A DNA stretch of 64,000 nt from Hyphomicrobiales bacterium (GTDB lineage Bacteria; Pseudomonadota; Alphaproteobacteria; Rhizobiales; Phreatobacteraceae): contig JAFKKV010000019.1 in the NCBI GenBank assembly GCA_017304475.1, positions 124,001 through 188,000 on the forward strand, read 5' to 3'. The notes under the pieces were generated by a model, which saw only the letters and a program-made list of their open reading frames with translations, was not told the DNA's origin and searched no databases. This document shows, piece by piece, positions 17,962-27,332 of this stretch; position 1 is the first letter of the stretch, and each line of letters begins with the position of its first letter. Both the position numbers and the translations under genes were made by a program.

Positions 17962-18918
17962 TCATCCATGACTTGCGGCTCTCTCGACGCCCAGGATGCG
18001 CTTGAAGGCGATCGTGACACCGAGCGACAAGACAAGAAGAACGGTGGAAATGGCTCCCGCGAACGGCCAGTTCAGGAACTCGGTGGCCTGCTGAGAAATC
18101 AGCGTGGCGATGAGCAGAGTGCGCGGTCCCCCGACCAGCGCCGGCGTGATGTAGAAGCCGAGCGCGAGGACGAAGACCATGAGGCACCCTGCGAATATGC
18201 CGGGAAGGCTCAGCGGCAAGGTTACGGAGTAGAAGGCGCGGAACCTGCTCGCGCCGAGATTCAGTGCCGCCTTGGTCAGGTCCGGCGAAATATTCCGAAG
18301 CGTGGAAAAAATCGGAAGAATCATGAACGGCAAGAGCACGTGGCACATCGCGACGAGAACCGCGCCCTCGGTGTAAATCATGCTCAATGGCCGGTCGATC
18401 ATTCCGAGGTCGCGAAGGGCGTTATTGATGATGCCGTTTCGCTGAAGAAGAACGATCCAGCCATATGAGCGCACGAGGACGGATGTCCAAAGCGGCAGCA
18501 GGACAAGCGCAGCGATGATACCGGCGACCCACCCTTTCGCCTGCGCCATCAGCATAGCAATGGGATAGGCCAGCCCAAGTGTGATGGCGACGGTACAGAC
18601 GGATATCCAGATCGTGCGAAAGATGACCTGAAGGTACAGGGGCTCCTCGAACAAGCGGAGATAGTGCGCCGCCGTCCAGGTGGGCCTCGAAACGCTTTGA
18701 AACAACAAGGCGACGATTGGCCAGAAAAATCCCACCCCGAGCAATATGACAAGTGGACTGAGGAGGACGAGAGATGTCGAAAGCGACAGGCGGCCTCTTT
18801 GCGAAAACTGCCCGGCCGGAGCATTGTGACGGGCCTTGGGCGCAGTTGATGGCCGGGGGTGATTTTGCACGTGTTCGCGCGCTGCTGGATTGGGCTCGGC
18901 GGACGTGAGAGCTGACAT
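17962..18918 (-). CDS. ABC transporter permease, PotB-like
   Basis: A 318-residue permease with six main helices and an EAA loop (KAALNLGASRFRAFYSVTLP). The first 45 residues are a hydrophilic, Pro/Ala-rich tail ahead of the first helix. I start at ATG 18918 (MSALTSAEPN), which begins just 3 bases after the ATPase stop codon; a start at 18963 would overlap the ATPase by 43 bases. Part of the PotDABC-like operon. Confidence 0.9.
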   Translation of the reverse strand: MSALTSAEPNPAAREHVQNHPRPSTAPKARHNAPAGQFSQRGRLSLSTSLVLLSPLVILLGVGFFWPIVALLFQSVSRPTWTAAHYLRLFEEPLYLQVIFRTIWISVCTVAITLGLAYPIAMLMAQAKGWVAGIIAALVLLPLWTSVLVRSYGWIVLLQRNGIINNALRDLGMIDRPLSMIYTEGAVLVAMCHVLLPFMILPIFSTLRNISPDLTKAALNLGASRFRAFYSVTLPLSLPGIFAGCLMVFVLALGFYITPALVGGPRTLLIATLISQQATEFLNWPFAGAISTVLLVLSLGVTIAFKRILGVERAASHG

Positions 18919-18920
18919 GG

Positions 18921-20075
18921 TCAGGCAGCCTCGGAGAACACGTGGGCGTCGTCCGCCGACCAATCGACCGAGACATTTTCGCCGATCTCCAGGGACGCTT
19001 CAGCCGCGTGAGCGTCTGCTACGACCCGGAACGTCAGGTCCGGATCCCGGGTGGATACCATCAACAGGATGGCGGCACCATGGAAGACCCTCTGCACAAT
19101 CGTGCCGGTGAGACCCGGGCCGGGCGACTGAGAGCCGCTCAAACGGCTGAGCGCGATCCGCTCCGGACGGACGGCAATACGCACCCGAGAGTTCAAAGCG
19201 ATCGCTCTCTCGCAAGGCAAGCGCGCGGCGAGAAGGGCGGAGCCAACTTGGATCCGACATGTTCCCGTACCGATTTCGCGGGAAACTCCCGGGAGAAAAT
19301 TCATGTCCCCCAGGAAGTCGGCAACAAAGGCATTTGCTGGCCGATCATAGAGATCCTGCGGCGAACCGCATTGCATCAATTGCCCGTTATTGAGCACTGC
19401 GATGCGGTCGGACATTGTCAAAGCTTCTTCCTGGTCGTGCGTCACAAAGAGAACCGTCGCACCCAGGCGTTCTTGAAGCTCCTTGATCTCAATTTGCAGA
19501 TGCTGGCGCAGCTTTTTGTCGAGCGCGCCGAGCGGCTCGTCCATCAGAACCACGGGGGGCTCGAATACGATGGCGCGCGCGAGCGCTACACGTTGTTGCT
19601 GGCCGCCCGAAAGCTGACCGGGCATCCGATCGGCATAGCCAGTGAGCTTGACCATATCGAGAGCGCGGCGAACCAACCTGTCGCGCTCACTGCCGGACAC
19701 TCCACGCATACGGAGCGGGAATGCGATATTCCCGGAGACGGTCATATGCGGAAACAGCGCATAGCGCTGAAAGACCATTCCAAGATTGCGCTTGTTCGCC
19801 GGCACGCGCGCGAGATCCCGGTCGCCCACGACAAGCTGTCCGGCGCTTGGATTGTCGAACCCCGCGAGCATCATGAGCAGCGTGGTTTTTCCTGATCCCG
19901 ACGGACCCAGGAGCGAGACGAACTCCCCCGGCAATACGTTGAGCGAAACGTCGTCGACAGCCTTGACCGGCCCATAGGCCCGCGTGACGGAAATGATGGA
20001 CACAGGCAGGCCTGAGGCACTGCCGGCAAGTCCAGGCCGTGAGCTGCGCAGATGCGACGGATGGGTGGTGACCAT
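18921..20075 (-). CDS. ABC transporter ATP-binding protein, PotA-like
   Basis: A 384-residue cytoplasmic ATPase that powers the importer. Walker A GPSGSGKTT (57-65), signature LSGGQQQRVALARA, Walker B VVLMDEPLGALD and the H-loop FVTHDQEEA are intact. A C-terminal TOBE-type region (residues about 270-384) carries a diverged regulatory fold. ATGs at 20087, 20078 and 20075 are in frame; 20075 is preferred because GGAG lies 6 bases before it. The binding-protein gene is 184 bases upstream. Confidence 0.93.
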   Translation of the reverse strand: MVTTHPSHLRSSRPGLAGSASGLPVSIISVTRAYGPVKAVDDVSLNVLPGEFVSLLGPSGSGKTTLLMMLAGFDNPSAGQLVVGDRDLARVPANKRNLGMVFQRYALFPHMTVSGNIAFPLRMRGVSGSERDRLVRRALDMVKLTGYADRMPGQLSGGQQQRVALARAIVFEPPVVLMDEPLGALDKKLRQHLQIEIKELQERLGATVLFVTHDQEEALTMSDRIAVLNNGQLMQCGSPQDLYDRPANAFVADFLGDMNFLPGVSREIGTGTCRIQVGSALLAARLPCERAIALNSRVRIAVRPERIALSRLSGSQSPGPGLTGTIVQRVFHGAAILLMVSTRDPDLTFRVVADAHAAEASLEIGENVSVDWSADDAHVFSEAA

Positions 20076-20259
20076 CATGCACTCCATTCGAGTGGAAGCA
20101 GTTGTTCCGGCGCTGGCGCGCCAGGGTCATTGCAGGGGTGATATCGCCAACGATCTGCGCCACGCATTTCGCCGCGCCAATGCATCCCAAGTGGCCGAGA
20201 CAAAGTATAATGGCGCAGAATTTCTCGCGGCACGCAGCCGTACTACTCCATGCGCACTG

Positions 20260-21315
20260 CTAGCCGCGGGCGATCCATACGTTGAAGCGCTCGCTGATGC
20301 TTGATAGCCGCTCGCGCCAGTACGATTGGGCGACGGCGTCGAACCAGAACATCTGCTTCACATTGTCTGGGTGGCTGCACAGCGTTAGGGCCAGCGACGG
20401 CTCGATGAGCGACAGTGCAGCTGGGTTCGACGGCGCGCTGCCGTTCAGCTTCGCCATCTCCGCCTGGCGATCGGCGCGGCCGAGGTAGTTCAAGTATTTC
20501 ATCGTATCCGGCCGGTTCGGCGCACCTGCCATCACCACGTGAATGGATGGGAGCATGGCCCCCTCGTTCCAGATGGTCTCGACGGGCTGGCCCGCCGATC
20601 GGCCAGCGGAGACGCGACTGTCCCACGCGACGCCCATGTCGACCTCGCCGCTCGCGATAACGTCGACCGACTGGGCGCCCGTTGTCCACCACACACTGAT
20701 ATGCGGCTTCAACTGGTCCAGCTTCTTGAAGGCACGATCGAGATCGAGGGGATAGAGCTTATCCATCGGGACGCCGTCTGCGATGAGGGCCGCTTCAAGC
20801 GTCAGGAACGGTTGCTTTCGCATGCTTCTCGGGCCGGGGAATTTGCTGACATTCCAAAAGTCGGCCCATCCCGCTGGACGAGGGCCAGTTGCCGGAAAGC
20901 GTTTCGTATTGATGACGATGTTCGTCGAAAAATACTGAAAGCCGATATAGTATTCATCGGATGCGGCGCCTGGGAACTGACGGCGGTCCACGACGCCGTA
21001 GTCAATTCGCTCGACGGCGTTCCGCGTCATCAATTCGCCCAGCTGCGGCAATCCCGGATGTCCGAGGTCCCACTCCGTTCGTCCGGCCTCTTTCATGGCC
21101 ATATGTTTTGCAAGGGTATAGTTTCCCTCGACAATTCTAATACCGGTCTCGGCCGTGAATGGCTCCCAGAACACATGTCGCATGTGTTGCGAAAATTGCC
21201 CGCCTGTCGTTGCAACGACGACCTGTCGCGCGCGTTGGGCCAAAAGACGTTGAGCCGGCAGTGCCATGGCTGCCCCGAAACCACTTGCAAGTGCCTTGCG
21301 TCGCGTCAGCTTCAT
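20260..21315 (-). CDS. ABC transporter substrate-binding protein, PotD-like
   Basis: A 351-residue periplasmic binding protein. The N-terminus MKLTRRKALASGFG has a Tat-type twin arginine, and cleavage is likely after LLAQ. The two-lobed SBP_bac_8 pattern is visible: KFPGPRS, LYPLDLDRAFKKLDQLKP, WWTTGAQ and GEVDMGVAWDSRV, as in polyamine and related cation binders. The ligand-site residues cannot be matched with confidence, so polyamine is only one candidate among amines, amino acids and opine-like compounds. The start at 21315 follows a strong GGGGGAG. First gene of the importer operon. Confidence 0.92.
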   Translation of the reverse strand: MKLTRRKALASGFGAAMALPAQRLLAQRARQVVVATTGGQFSQHMRHVFWEPFTAETGIRIVEGNYTLAKHMAMKEAGRTEWDLGHPGLPQLGELMTRNAVERIDYGVVDRRQFPGAASDEYYIGFQYFSTNIVINTKRFPATGPRPAGWADFWNVSKFPGPRSMRKQPFLTLEAALIADGVPMDKLYPLDLDRAFKKLDQLKPHISVWWTTGAQSVDVIASGEVDMGVAWDSRVSAGRSAGQPVETIWNEGAMLPSIHVVMAGAPNRPDTMKYLNYLGRADRQAEMAKLNGSAPSNPAALSLIEPSLALTLCSHPDNVKQMFWFDAVAQSYWRERLSSISERFNVWIARG

Positions 21316-22271
21316 TTCTCTCCCCCGTAGCTGCTCAGTGTTTTTGTTCAGCGCGAGCATCCGGCAAGCAGATCGAGCGCGTTGAAGGACAGCGCGCAAG
21401 TTCCCCGGGCCCTCCCCGCTGACGGCCCCAACGGTTCGGCTCCGGTCCGAAGAAACGACCGCTCATCCGCGCGCCCTTCAGCCGCGTGGCCAACTGGCTG
21501 CGGATCCCCGTGTCGCTTCGCGTGATATGGACGACGAACCTATACTGACGAGCCGACACGATTTGCGAGACGCAATGGCTGCTCTATTGAGCAACAGTCT
21601 TATCCAAGTGGCGTCTATCAAAGTACCGGTTGGTGCAACTAGATCATACCGCTTTGCAGGGCGTTCGCCGCCTCTGCCGACCCGCGGATCGAATCCGCCA
21701 GGCGCCATGACGGGTGAACACGGTAAAGTCGCGGGCTAAACCGATCCTCGCCGACCATGCCTGGTTACCCCGTCGCTTGCCGCAGATCACACGGGCTGCA
21801 CCACTTCCGACGCCATCCCCCGCCGGGAGCCGTACCATGACCAGAAGCAAATCCAGCCCCGCGATCGCCGCCGTCCAAGAGCTGTTCACGCGCTCTGCTT
21901 GCGGCTCCGGCATAGACTTCGAACAAAATGGCTCCCTCTAACGATGCCAACTGGTCGTTTTCAGCACATCAGGATCTGTCCAAGTCGTTGATGTGGAGGC
22001 GCGGTCTGGGGAGAGATCACATGACCTTGACGGCAGAGGACATGCGAGCGCGCCCGTGGCGCGCCAATGACCTCTCTGCCCTTCAACGATGTTCGAAACT
22101 CTCTGCCCTGCCCCGGCGCATTCGCTGACGTTCAAGTCGTAGGAGCGATAGATCGGCTCGCTCTGTTCAGGGCGAGATAACTTATGCTTTCGGCGCAGCG
22201 TGGACAACTCTCGCGGGCACGGCACATACGCTCCTCACTCCCAACATGGCAAGTATCGTAAGGACACGCTC
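21316..22271. other. 956-base divergent spacer without a supported gene
   Basis: Between the importer operon (leftward) and the esterase gene (rightward). Several open frames of 60-95 codons occur on both strands, but none matches a family I know or has a good ribosome site. A short GCGGAT-CGA-ATCCGC inverted repeat lies near 21684-21698. Possibly decayed coding DNA at the centre of the accessory block. Confidence 0.5.
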
Positions 22272-23405
22272 ATGCCACTGGCTCATGCAGATACGAGACG
22301 GGATGCGTTTGCCGACGACGAAGGCGCCGGAGAGCGACCACATCCTGCCCCCGGTAACGGTGTTCAGGCATGGCAGCACTACCTTGCGCTGGAGCAGGAA
22401 CAGAACCGCGCCAATTCCGGAAACGGCCCCAGAATTGTGCCAGCCAGGATACTGCCGGTTCCGAAAACCGTCAGCGCGCGCCTGCAGGACATCATTGCCG
22501 CGCCCTATGCGCTTCCAAAGTGGACCGCCGAGCATCCGCAACGGTCGTCCGACTGGAAACCCACCGTGGATTTCGTGACGGACGCAACACTGAAATCGTT
22601 GCGGCAAATTCGGCAAGACCTTGCCGTGCATATGGACCGGAAGACGCTTGGCGGGGTCACCGTATTCGAACTGACCCCGGAGAACCTGCGCGACGAAAAT
22701 GCCGAACGCACGCTGCTGCATCTGCACGGCGGTGGCTTTGTGTACTTTCCGGGAGAAGCCGGCACACTCGAGGCCACGCTGATGGCCGCATATGCTGGCT
22801 ACAGGGTATTATCCGTCGATTATCGCCTCGCTCCCGAATTTCAGTATCCCGCCGCTCTCGACGATGTCACGGCGGTCTACAGGGCCATCGTCAAGACCAC
22901 GGACCCTCACAAGGTCGCGGTTTTCGGAACTTCCGCCGGCGGCAATCTGACCCTGGCTCTGATGCTCCGCGCCAAATCCGAAGGCTTGGCGCTTCCCGGC
23001 GCGATAGGACCGGCCACGCCGTGGGCTGATCTCACCAGGGCCGGCGGTGGTGATACCATGGAAACCCTCGAATGGATCGACGGCAACCTGGTCAGTTACA
23101 ACGGCTACATTAGCCATTCGGCGGCAGCCTATGCCGGCGACCATGACATGGCTGATCCGATGATCTCCCCCATACATGGTGATTTCGAAGGCCTTCCTCC
23201 GGCCGTGCTGACCAGTGGCACGCGCGATCTGTTCCTCAGCCTGACATGCATGACGCACCGAAAGCTGCGGCAGGCCGGCGTGACCGCCGAACTTCACGTC
23301 TATGAAGGAATGGCGCACGGCCAATATTTCGACCCCACGGCTCCGGAGTCGCGAGAGGTCTATGTCGAGGTTGGCGCGTTCTTCGATCGCCATCTGGCGC
23401 GCTGA
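22272..23405 (+). CDS. Alpha/beta hydrolase, hormone-sensitive lipase family (esterase)
   Basis: A 377-residue carboxylesterase-type enzyme. Residues 152-155 are the oxyanion HGGG, the nucleophile is Ser221 in GTSAGG, and the acid (SGTRDLF) and histidine (EGMAHGQYF) regions are conserved, so the triad looks complete. The N-terminal 100 residues, before the core, form a cap. ATG 22272 is preferred over GTG 22200 because the extra 24 residues look random. The MHS transporter follows 242 bases later in the same direction, suggesting import and hydrolysis of an ester substrate. Confidence 0.88.
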   Translation: MPLAHADTRRDAFADDEGAGERPHPAPGNGVQAWQHYLALEQEQNRANSGNGPRIVPARILPVPKTVSARLQDIIAAPYALPKWTAEHPQRSSDWKPTVDFVTDATLKSLRQIRQDLAVHMDRKTLGGVTVFELTPENLRDENAERTLLHLHGGGFVYFPGEAGTLEATLMAAYAGYRVLSVDYRLAPEFQYPAALDDVTAVYRAIVKTTDPHKVAVFGTSAGGNLTLALMLRAKSEGLALPGAIGPATPWADLTRAGGGDTMETLEWIDGNLVSYNGYISHSAAAYAGDHDMADPMISPIHGDFEGLPPAVLTSGTRDLFLSLTCMTHRKLRQAGVTAELHVYEGMAHGQYFDPTAPESREVYVEVGAFFDRHLAR

Positions 23406-23647
23406 CGTCCCCCGGCTGAGTTCTCAAATACCCAAGCGACTTCGACTGGCCTCTGTGTCGTGGAAGCGGAACGGCACCGTTCGGCCCAGGTAAATCACAG
23501 GAGAGACGCGCTCCATCGAGACAAGATTTGGCGGACTTACAACGTCTTGGCGGCGTACTCGAATGCTCTGACGCCCCCTGCCACGACGCATCCGAGCGCG
23601 CGTGAGACGCGCCTGACGCACCCAAAAAACCACTCCAGGAGGACATC

Positions 23648-24937
23648 ATGACCGATATTTCGGCAGTCGAAGCCGCGCCCAGTGTGACGGCCCAGCCAAC
23701 GCGTGCATCCCGGACGATCATTGCAGCATGCATAGGAAACACGTTCGAGTGCTTCGATCTCTACATCTATGCCGTTCTAGCAGGGACGATCGCCAAGCTG
23801 TATTTCCCTGCGGCCAATGAGACGGCCTCTCTGTTGCTGTTCGTGGGCACGTTCGGCGTGACATTCGTGATGCGACCGCTTGGGGCCGTCGTCTTGGGGA
23901 ACCTGGGAGACAAGGTTGGGCGCAAACAGGTGATGAGCCTGTCGCTCATGCTCATGTCTCTCGGCATGCTCATCATTGCGATACTTCCGACTTACCAGAC
24001 AATTGGCCTGGCGGCGCCGGTCGCAATCGTACTGGGCCGGATACTTCAAGGCTTTTCGGCCGGCGGCGAATTCGGTAGCGCAACGGCACTCTTGGCCGAG
24101 CATAACCCACAACGCCGGGGCTTCATCGCCAGCTGGCAAACCGCAACGCAAGGGCTCGCTCTGGCGACAGCATCAGCCTTTGGTGCTTACCTGGCATGGT
24201 GGCTGACGCCCGCGCAGTTTGAAAGCTGGGGATGGCGGATACCGTTCTTCTTTGGTGCGCTGCTTGGGCCGATCGGAATCTATATTCGCAGCAAAACAAA
24301 AGAATCGTCCGAGTTCTCCCATATGAAGGTGGCCAAATCTCCCATGCGCGAGATGGTAACCAACCAGAAGCGGGAGATCATGATCGCGATCGGCCTGATC
24401 GTCCTTGCGACGATCACCATTTGGATGTCCGCCTTTATGCCGGCCTACGCGACGCGGCAATTCAAGGTGGACGCCGCGACGTCGTTTCTTGGACCCATCG
24501 TCACCGGCGCAACGATCTTCTTTCTGGCACCGGCAATCGGCTTGCTGTCTGATTTTATTGGACGAACGAAGACGATGATCATCGCCGCCATGGCGGCTTT
24601 CCTTCTCGCCTATCCCGTCTTTTCATTGCTTCAACGCGAACCGACCCTGGTGACGCTGCTGACGGTGCAGGGTCTTCTTGGAGTTGTCATCGCACTATAT
24701 TTCGCACCGCTCCCGGCGCTCATGTCCGAGATCTTCCCGGCGACAAATCGAACGAGTGGCCTGGCGCTGAGCTATAATATCGGTGTCACGATCTTTGGCG
24801 GGCTTGCGCCCTTTGTTCTCACGGGCCTGGGAAACCTCACGGGAGATCCTCTTGCGCCGAGCTATTATGTCATGTTCGGCGCGGCGCTGAGCGGCTTGGC
24901 TCTGCTGGCGGTGCGAAGAGGTCTCGGGCGGCATTGA
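23648..24937 (+). CDS. MFS transporter, metabolite:H+ symporter (MHS) family
   Basis: A 429-residue, 12-helix symporter. Seen: GNTFECFDLYIYAVLAG in helix 1, GNLGDKVGRKQVM in loop 2-3, RILQGFSAGGEFGSA and WRIPFFFGALLGP before the central loop. An AGGAGG lies 6 bases before the ATG, the best ribosome site in the block. Probably co-expressed with the esterase. Relatives import carboxylates, betaines or shikimate; the substrate is not predictable. Confidence 0.92.
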   Translation: MTDISAVEAAPSVTAQPTRASRTIIAACIGNTFECFDLYIYAVLAGTIAKLYFPAANETASLLLFVGTFGVTFVMRPLGAVVLGNLGDKVGRKQVMSLSLMLMSLGMLIIAILPTYQTIGLAAPVAIVLGRILQGFSAGGEFGSATALLAEHNPQRRGFIASWQTATQGLALATASAFGAYLAWWLTPAQFESWGWRIPFFFGALLGPIGIYIRSKTKESSEFSHMKVAKSPMREMVTNQKREIMIAIGLIVLATITIWMSAFMPAYATRQFKVDAATSFLGPIVTGATIFFLAPAIGLLSDFIGRTKTMIIAAMAAFLLAYPVFSLLQREPTLVTLLTVQGLLGVVIALYFAPLPALMSEIFPATNRTSGLALSYNIGVTIFGGLAPFVLTGLGNLTGDPLAPSYYVMFGAALSGLALLAVRRGLGRH

Positions 24938-24995
24938 CGGAGTTGATGCGACATTCTGCGCGTGCTCGAGACCGGGAAGAATTGGCCATAAGGGA

Positions 24996-25021
24996 GCAAG
25001 CGGCCGCAAGGCGCCGCTTGC
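24996..25021 (+). terminator. Possible terminator hairpin after the MHS gene
   Basis: A 9-bp stem (GCAAGCGGC/GCCGCTTGC) with an 8-base loop lies about 60 bases after the stop codon. There is no T run, so termination would have to be weak or factor-dependent. Confidence 0.35.
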
Positions 25022-25219
25022 GATCCTTCGAGCGAAGCCGGAGCGGCTTGTCGAGCAGCCGCCCAGTCCGCGAGCGATGTACTCGGCATCACGGACCAGA
25101 ACCTCTCGCCCAGCGGCACCGACGGCCGTGGAAGATCCCGATCGCTCGGAAATGTCACGGCGTGTTGGCAACCCCTGCCGCGTGATCCCCGTCGAGACCT
25201 CCCCCGCACGCCTGCCCTC

Positions 25220-26149
25220 TCACCGCTCGGGCGCGCCACGCCGCTTCAGCAGTGTGTCCCTGGCGAACAGGTCGGCGATCCAGTCGACGAAGACGCGCAG
25301 CTTGTTGCTGAGATGACGGTTCGGCGGATAGACGACGTGCAGCGGATAGAGGCCGATCGTCCAGTCGGTCAGCACCGGCTTCAGCCGACCGTCCACGAGA
25401 TAGGGCCAGGCCATGAAGACCGGCACCTGGGCGATGCCGAGCCCGGCAAGCGTGGCGGCCATGAAGGCATTGCCTTCATTGACCGCGACCACATAGCGGC
25501 TGCGGATCTCGTGCTGTTCGCCATGCGCCGAAAAGTCGTAGGTCTCGACGCGGCCGGTGCGCGGATGCATGAACCCGACCATGTAATGGTCCTTCTCCAG
25601 GTCCAGCGGATGCAGCGGTTCGCCATGGCGGGCGAGATAGGACGGCGCGGCGCAGGTCATCATGTGGATCTCGGCGATCCGGCGGGCGACCAGCGACTGG
25701 TCGGTGATGGTGCCGGCGCGCACCACGCAGTCGACGCCTTCGGCGATCAGGTTGGCCACCCGGTCGGAGACGCCGAGGTCGATCTGGATCTCCGGATAGC
25801 GGGCGTGGAAATCCGGCAGCGCCGGCAGGATGATCAGGGACGCGGCCGACGTGCCGACATCCACCCTGAGGCGTCCCTGCAGGCTCGCCTGCGAGACGGT
25901 CATGCTGGCGTCGAGCTCGTCGACATCGGCGATGAGGCGCACCACCCGCTCGTAATAGGCCGCCCCGTCCGGCGTCACGGTCACCCGCCGGGTCGTGCGG
26001 TTCAGCAATTTCGTGCGGACATGTGCTTCCAGTGACTGGACCAGCTTGGTGATGGTCGGCTTCGGCGTATCCAGCGCCTCGGCCGCCCGGGTGAAATTGC
26101 CGGTCTCGACGACCCGGACAAAGGCGCGCATGGCCGCCAGCTGGTCCAT
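25220..26149 (-). CDS. LysR-family transcriptional regulator
   Basis: A 309-residue LysR protein: an N-terminal helix-turn-helix (MRAFVRVVETGNFTRAAEAL, with the recognition helix in TPKPTITKLVQSLE) and a C-terminal effector-binding domain from about residue 90. ATG 26149 (MDQLAAM) is preferred to 26155 because it is better spaced from GAGG. It is divergent from the hydrolase-MexEF-like genes, and an AT-rich dyad lies between them, so it probably controls that efflux operon, much as MexT does for mexEF-oprN in Pseudomonas. Confidence 0.93.
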   Translation of the reverse strand: MDQLAAMRAFVRVVETGNFTRAAEALDTPKPTITKLVQSLEAHVRTKLLNRTTRRVTVTPDGAAYYERVVRLIADVDELDASMTVSQASLQGRLRVDVGTSAASLIILPALPDFHARYPEIQIDLGVSDRVANLIAEGVDCVVRAGTITDQSLVARRIAEIHMMTCAAPSYLARHGEPLHPLDLEKDHYMVGFMHPRTGRVETYDFSAHGEQHEIRSRYVVAVNEGNAFMAATLAGLGIAQVPVFMAWPYLVDGRLKPVLTDWTIGLYPLHVVYPPNRHLSNKLRVFVDWIADLFARDTLLKRRGAPER

Positions 26150-26204
26150 CTTCATATCCTCGCACGTGCGAAAGGCCCAGCGGTCTGGCTGGGTATTTTC
26201 GGCT

Positions 26205-26228
26205 CATTATTCACCAATAGAAATAATG
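26205..26228. promoter_or_regulatory. AT-rich inverted repeat between the LysR and efflux genes
   Basis: CATTATT-N10-AATAATG, a perfect 7-bp inverted repeat in otherwise GC-rich DNA, 56 bases upstream of the LysR start. Its size and symmetry suit a LysR-type recognition site. Confidence 0.55.
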
Positions 26229-26355
26229 AAGTCATTTTAGACCCATTTATTGGCCGCACAAGCGTTCCTACCTCCGGTGCATCGCAGCATCCGGGGTGGC
26301 CCCGGCCCCTTGGCGCTTTGGCCTGAGGGGGTGCCGCGAGGAGGCTTTGGGTCAG

Positions 26356-27198
26356 ATGACCATCGGCAGGACCGACGACACCATTCTGAGCGGCACGCCG
26401 GCCGAGATGCGCGTGCGCATCTACCGCGCCGACCGCACGGAACGTGTCGCGCCGCTGGTGCTTCACCTGCATGGCGGCGCCTTTGTCGGCGGCACGCTCG
26501 ACGACGGTGCGGTCATCGCGACGTTGCTGGCCGAGGCCGGCGCGGTCGTGGTGTCGCTGGAATATCCCCTTGCCCCCGGCAATCCCTTTCCCCACGCGCT
26601 GGAGGCCGGCTACCGGGCCCTGACCTGGCTCCACGACCATCGCGCCGGCCTGGCGGCCAAGTCGTCACGCCTCTACGTCGCCGGCGAGGAATCGGGTGGT
26701 AATATCGCCTCCGCCCTGGCCTTGATGGCGCGTGACCAGCAGTCGCCGCCGCTCGCCGGCCAGATCCTGCTGTCGCCGATGCTCGACCCCTGCCTTGCGA
26801 CCAGTTCCATCCGCAAGGCCGATGCCGGGCCGGTCGGCTGCAAATGGGCCGACGGCTGGCAGGGCTATCTCGGCTCGGCCGACAAGGCGTCGCACCCCTA
26901 TGCCGCGCCGCTCGGTTCGTCGCGGCTCGGCGCTCTCGCACCGGCCCTGGTCCTGACCGCCGAGGACGATCCGATGCGCGACGAGAGCCTGCGCTATGCC
27001 TGCCGGCTCGATGCCTGCGGCGTCTCGGTCGAGCACGCCGTGCTGCCGGCGCCCACCGGCTGGCCCTGCGCGATCTGCGGCTGCGGCGATCTCGCCGCGC
27101 CCTGGGTCGGCGAGCTCAGGCAGCGTTTCGTTCAGTTCTTCGCCGAGACCGCCCCCCGGCGGTCGCAGGCCCCTGCCCTCCTGCCCGTCCGGGCCTGA
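26356..27198 (+). CDS. Alpha/beta hydrolase-fold protein lacking the catalytic Ser and His
   Basis: A 280-residue alpha/beta-hydrolase-3 fold protein: HGGA at 39-42, then the nucleophile-elbow region, and EDDPMRDE near 203-210 where the family has its acid. In the elbow the usual GDSAGGN is replaced by GEESGGN (110-116), putting Glu112 where the nucleophile serine belongs. The histidine position (usually HGF) reads TGW at 234-236. Both changes predict no esterase activity. GAGGAGG lies 11 bases before ATG 26356; a GTG at 26296 is an alternative. It directly precedes the RND genes, so a binding or regulatory role for an efflux substrate is possible. Confidence 0.8.
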   Translation: MTIGRTDDTILSGTPAEMRVRIYRADRTERVAPLVLHLHGGAFVGGTLDDGAVIATLLAEAGAVVVSLEYPLAPGNPFPHALEAGYRALTWLHDHRAGLAAKSSRLYVAGEESGGNIASALALMARDQQSPPLAGQILLSPMLDPCLATSSIRKADAGPVGCKWADGWQGYLGSADKASHPYAAPLGSSRLGALAPALVLTAEDDPMRDESLRYACRLDACGVSVEHAVLPAPTGWPCAICGCGDLAAPWVGELRQRFVQFFAETAPRRSQAPALLPVRA

Positions 27199-27332
27199 CG
27201 GATCGAGGTGCGCGATGTCCCCCAGCGCGCACCGATGTCCCCAACCCCAGCGGAAATAATTCTCTTCGACGTGTCGCAGATCCGCGTCTCGAAACGTCTT
27301 TCAGTCAGCAGATTGCATTCCGGGAGTTCACC

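Noticed and set aside
21608..21710. A tRNA-like fold: GGCGTCT could pair with AGGCGCC, with a T-arm-like GATCGAATC before it
   Set aside because: The T loop lacks the conserved TTC start, the D arm and anticodon arm do not form, and the T-arm likeness is explained by the short GCGGAT/ATCCGC inverted repeat. A covariance search would settle it.
11400..25000. A prophage or integrative element
   Set aside because: No integrase, structural phage gene, conjugation gene, attachment repeat or tRNA target was found, so only a general accessory-block interpretation is offered.
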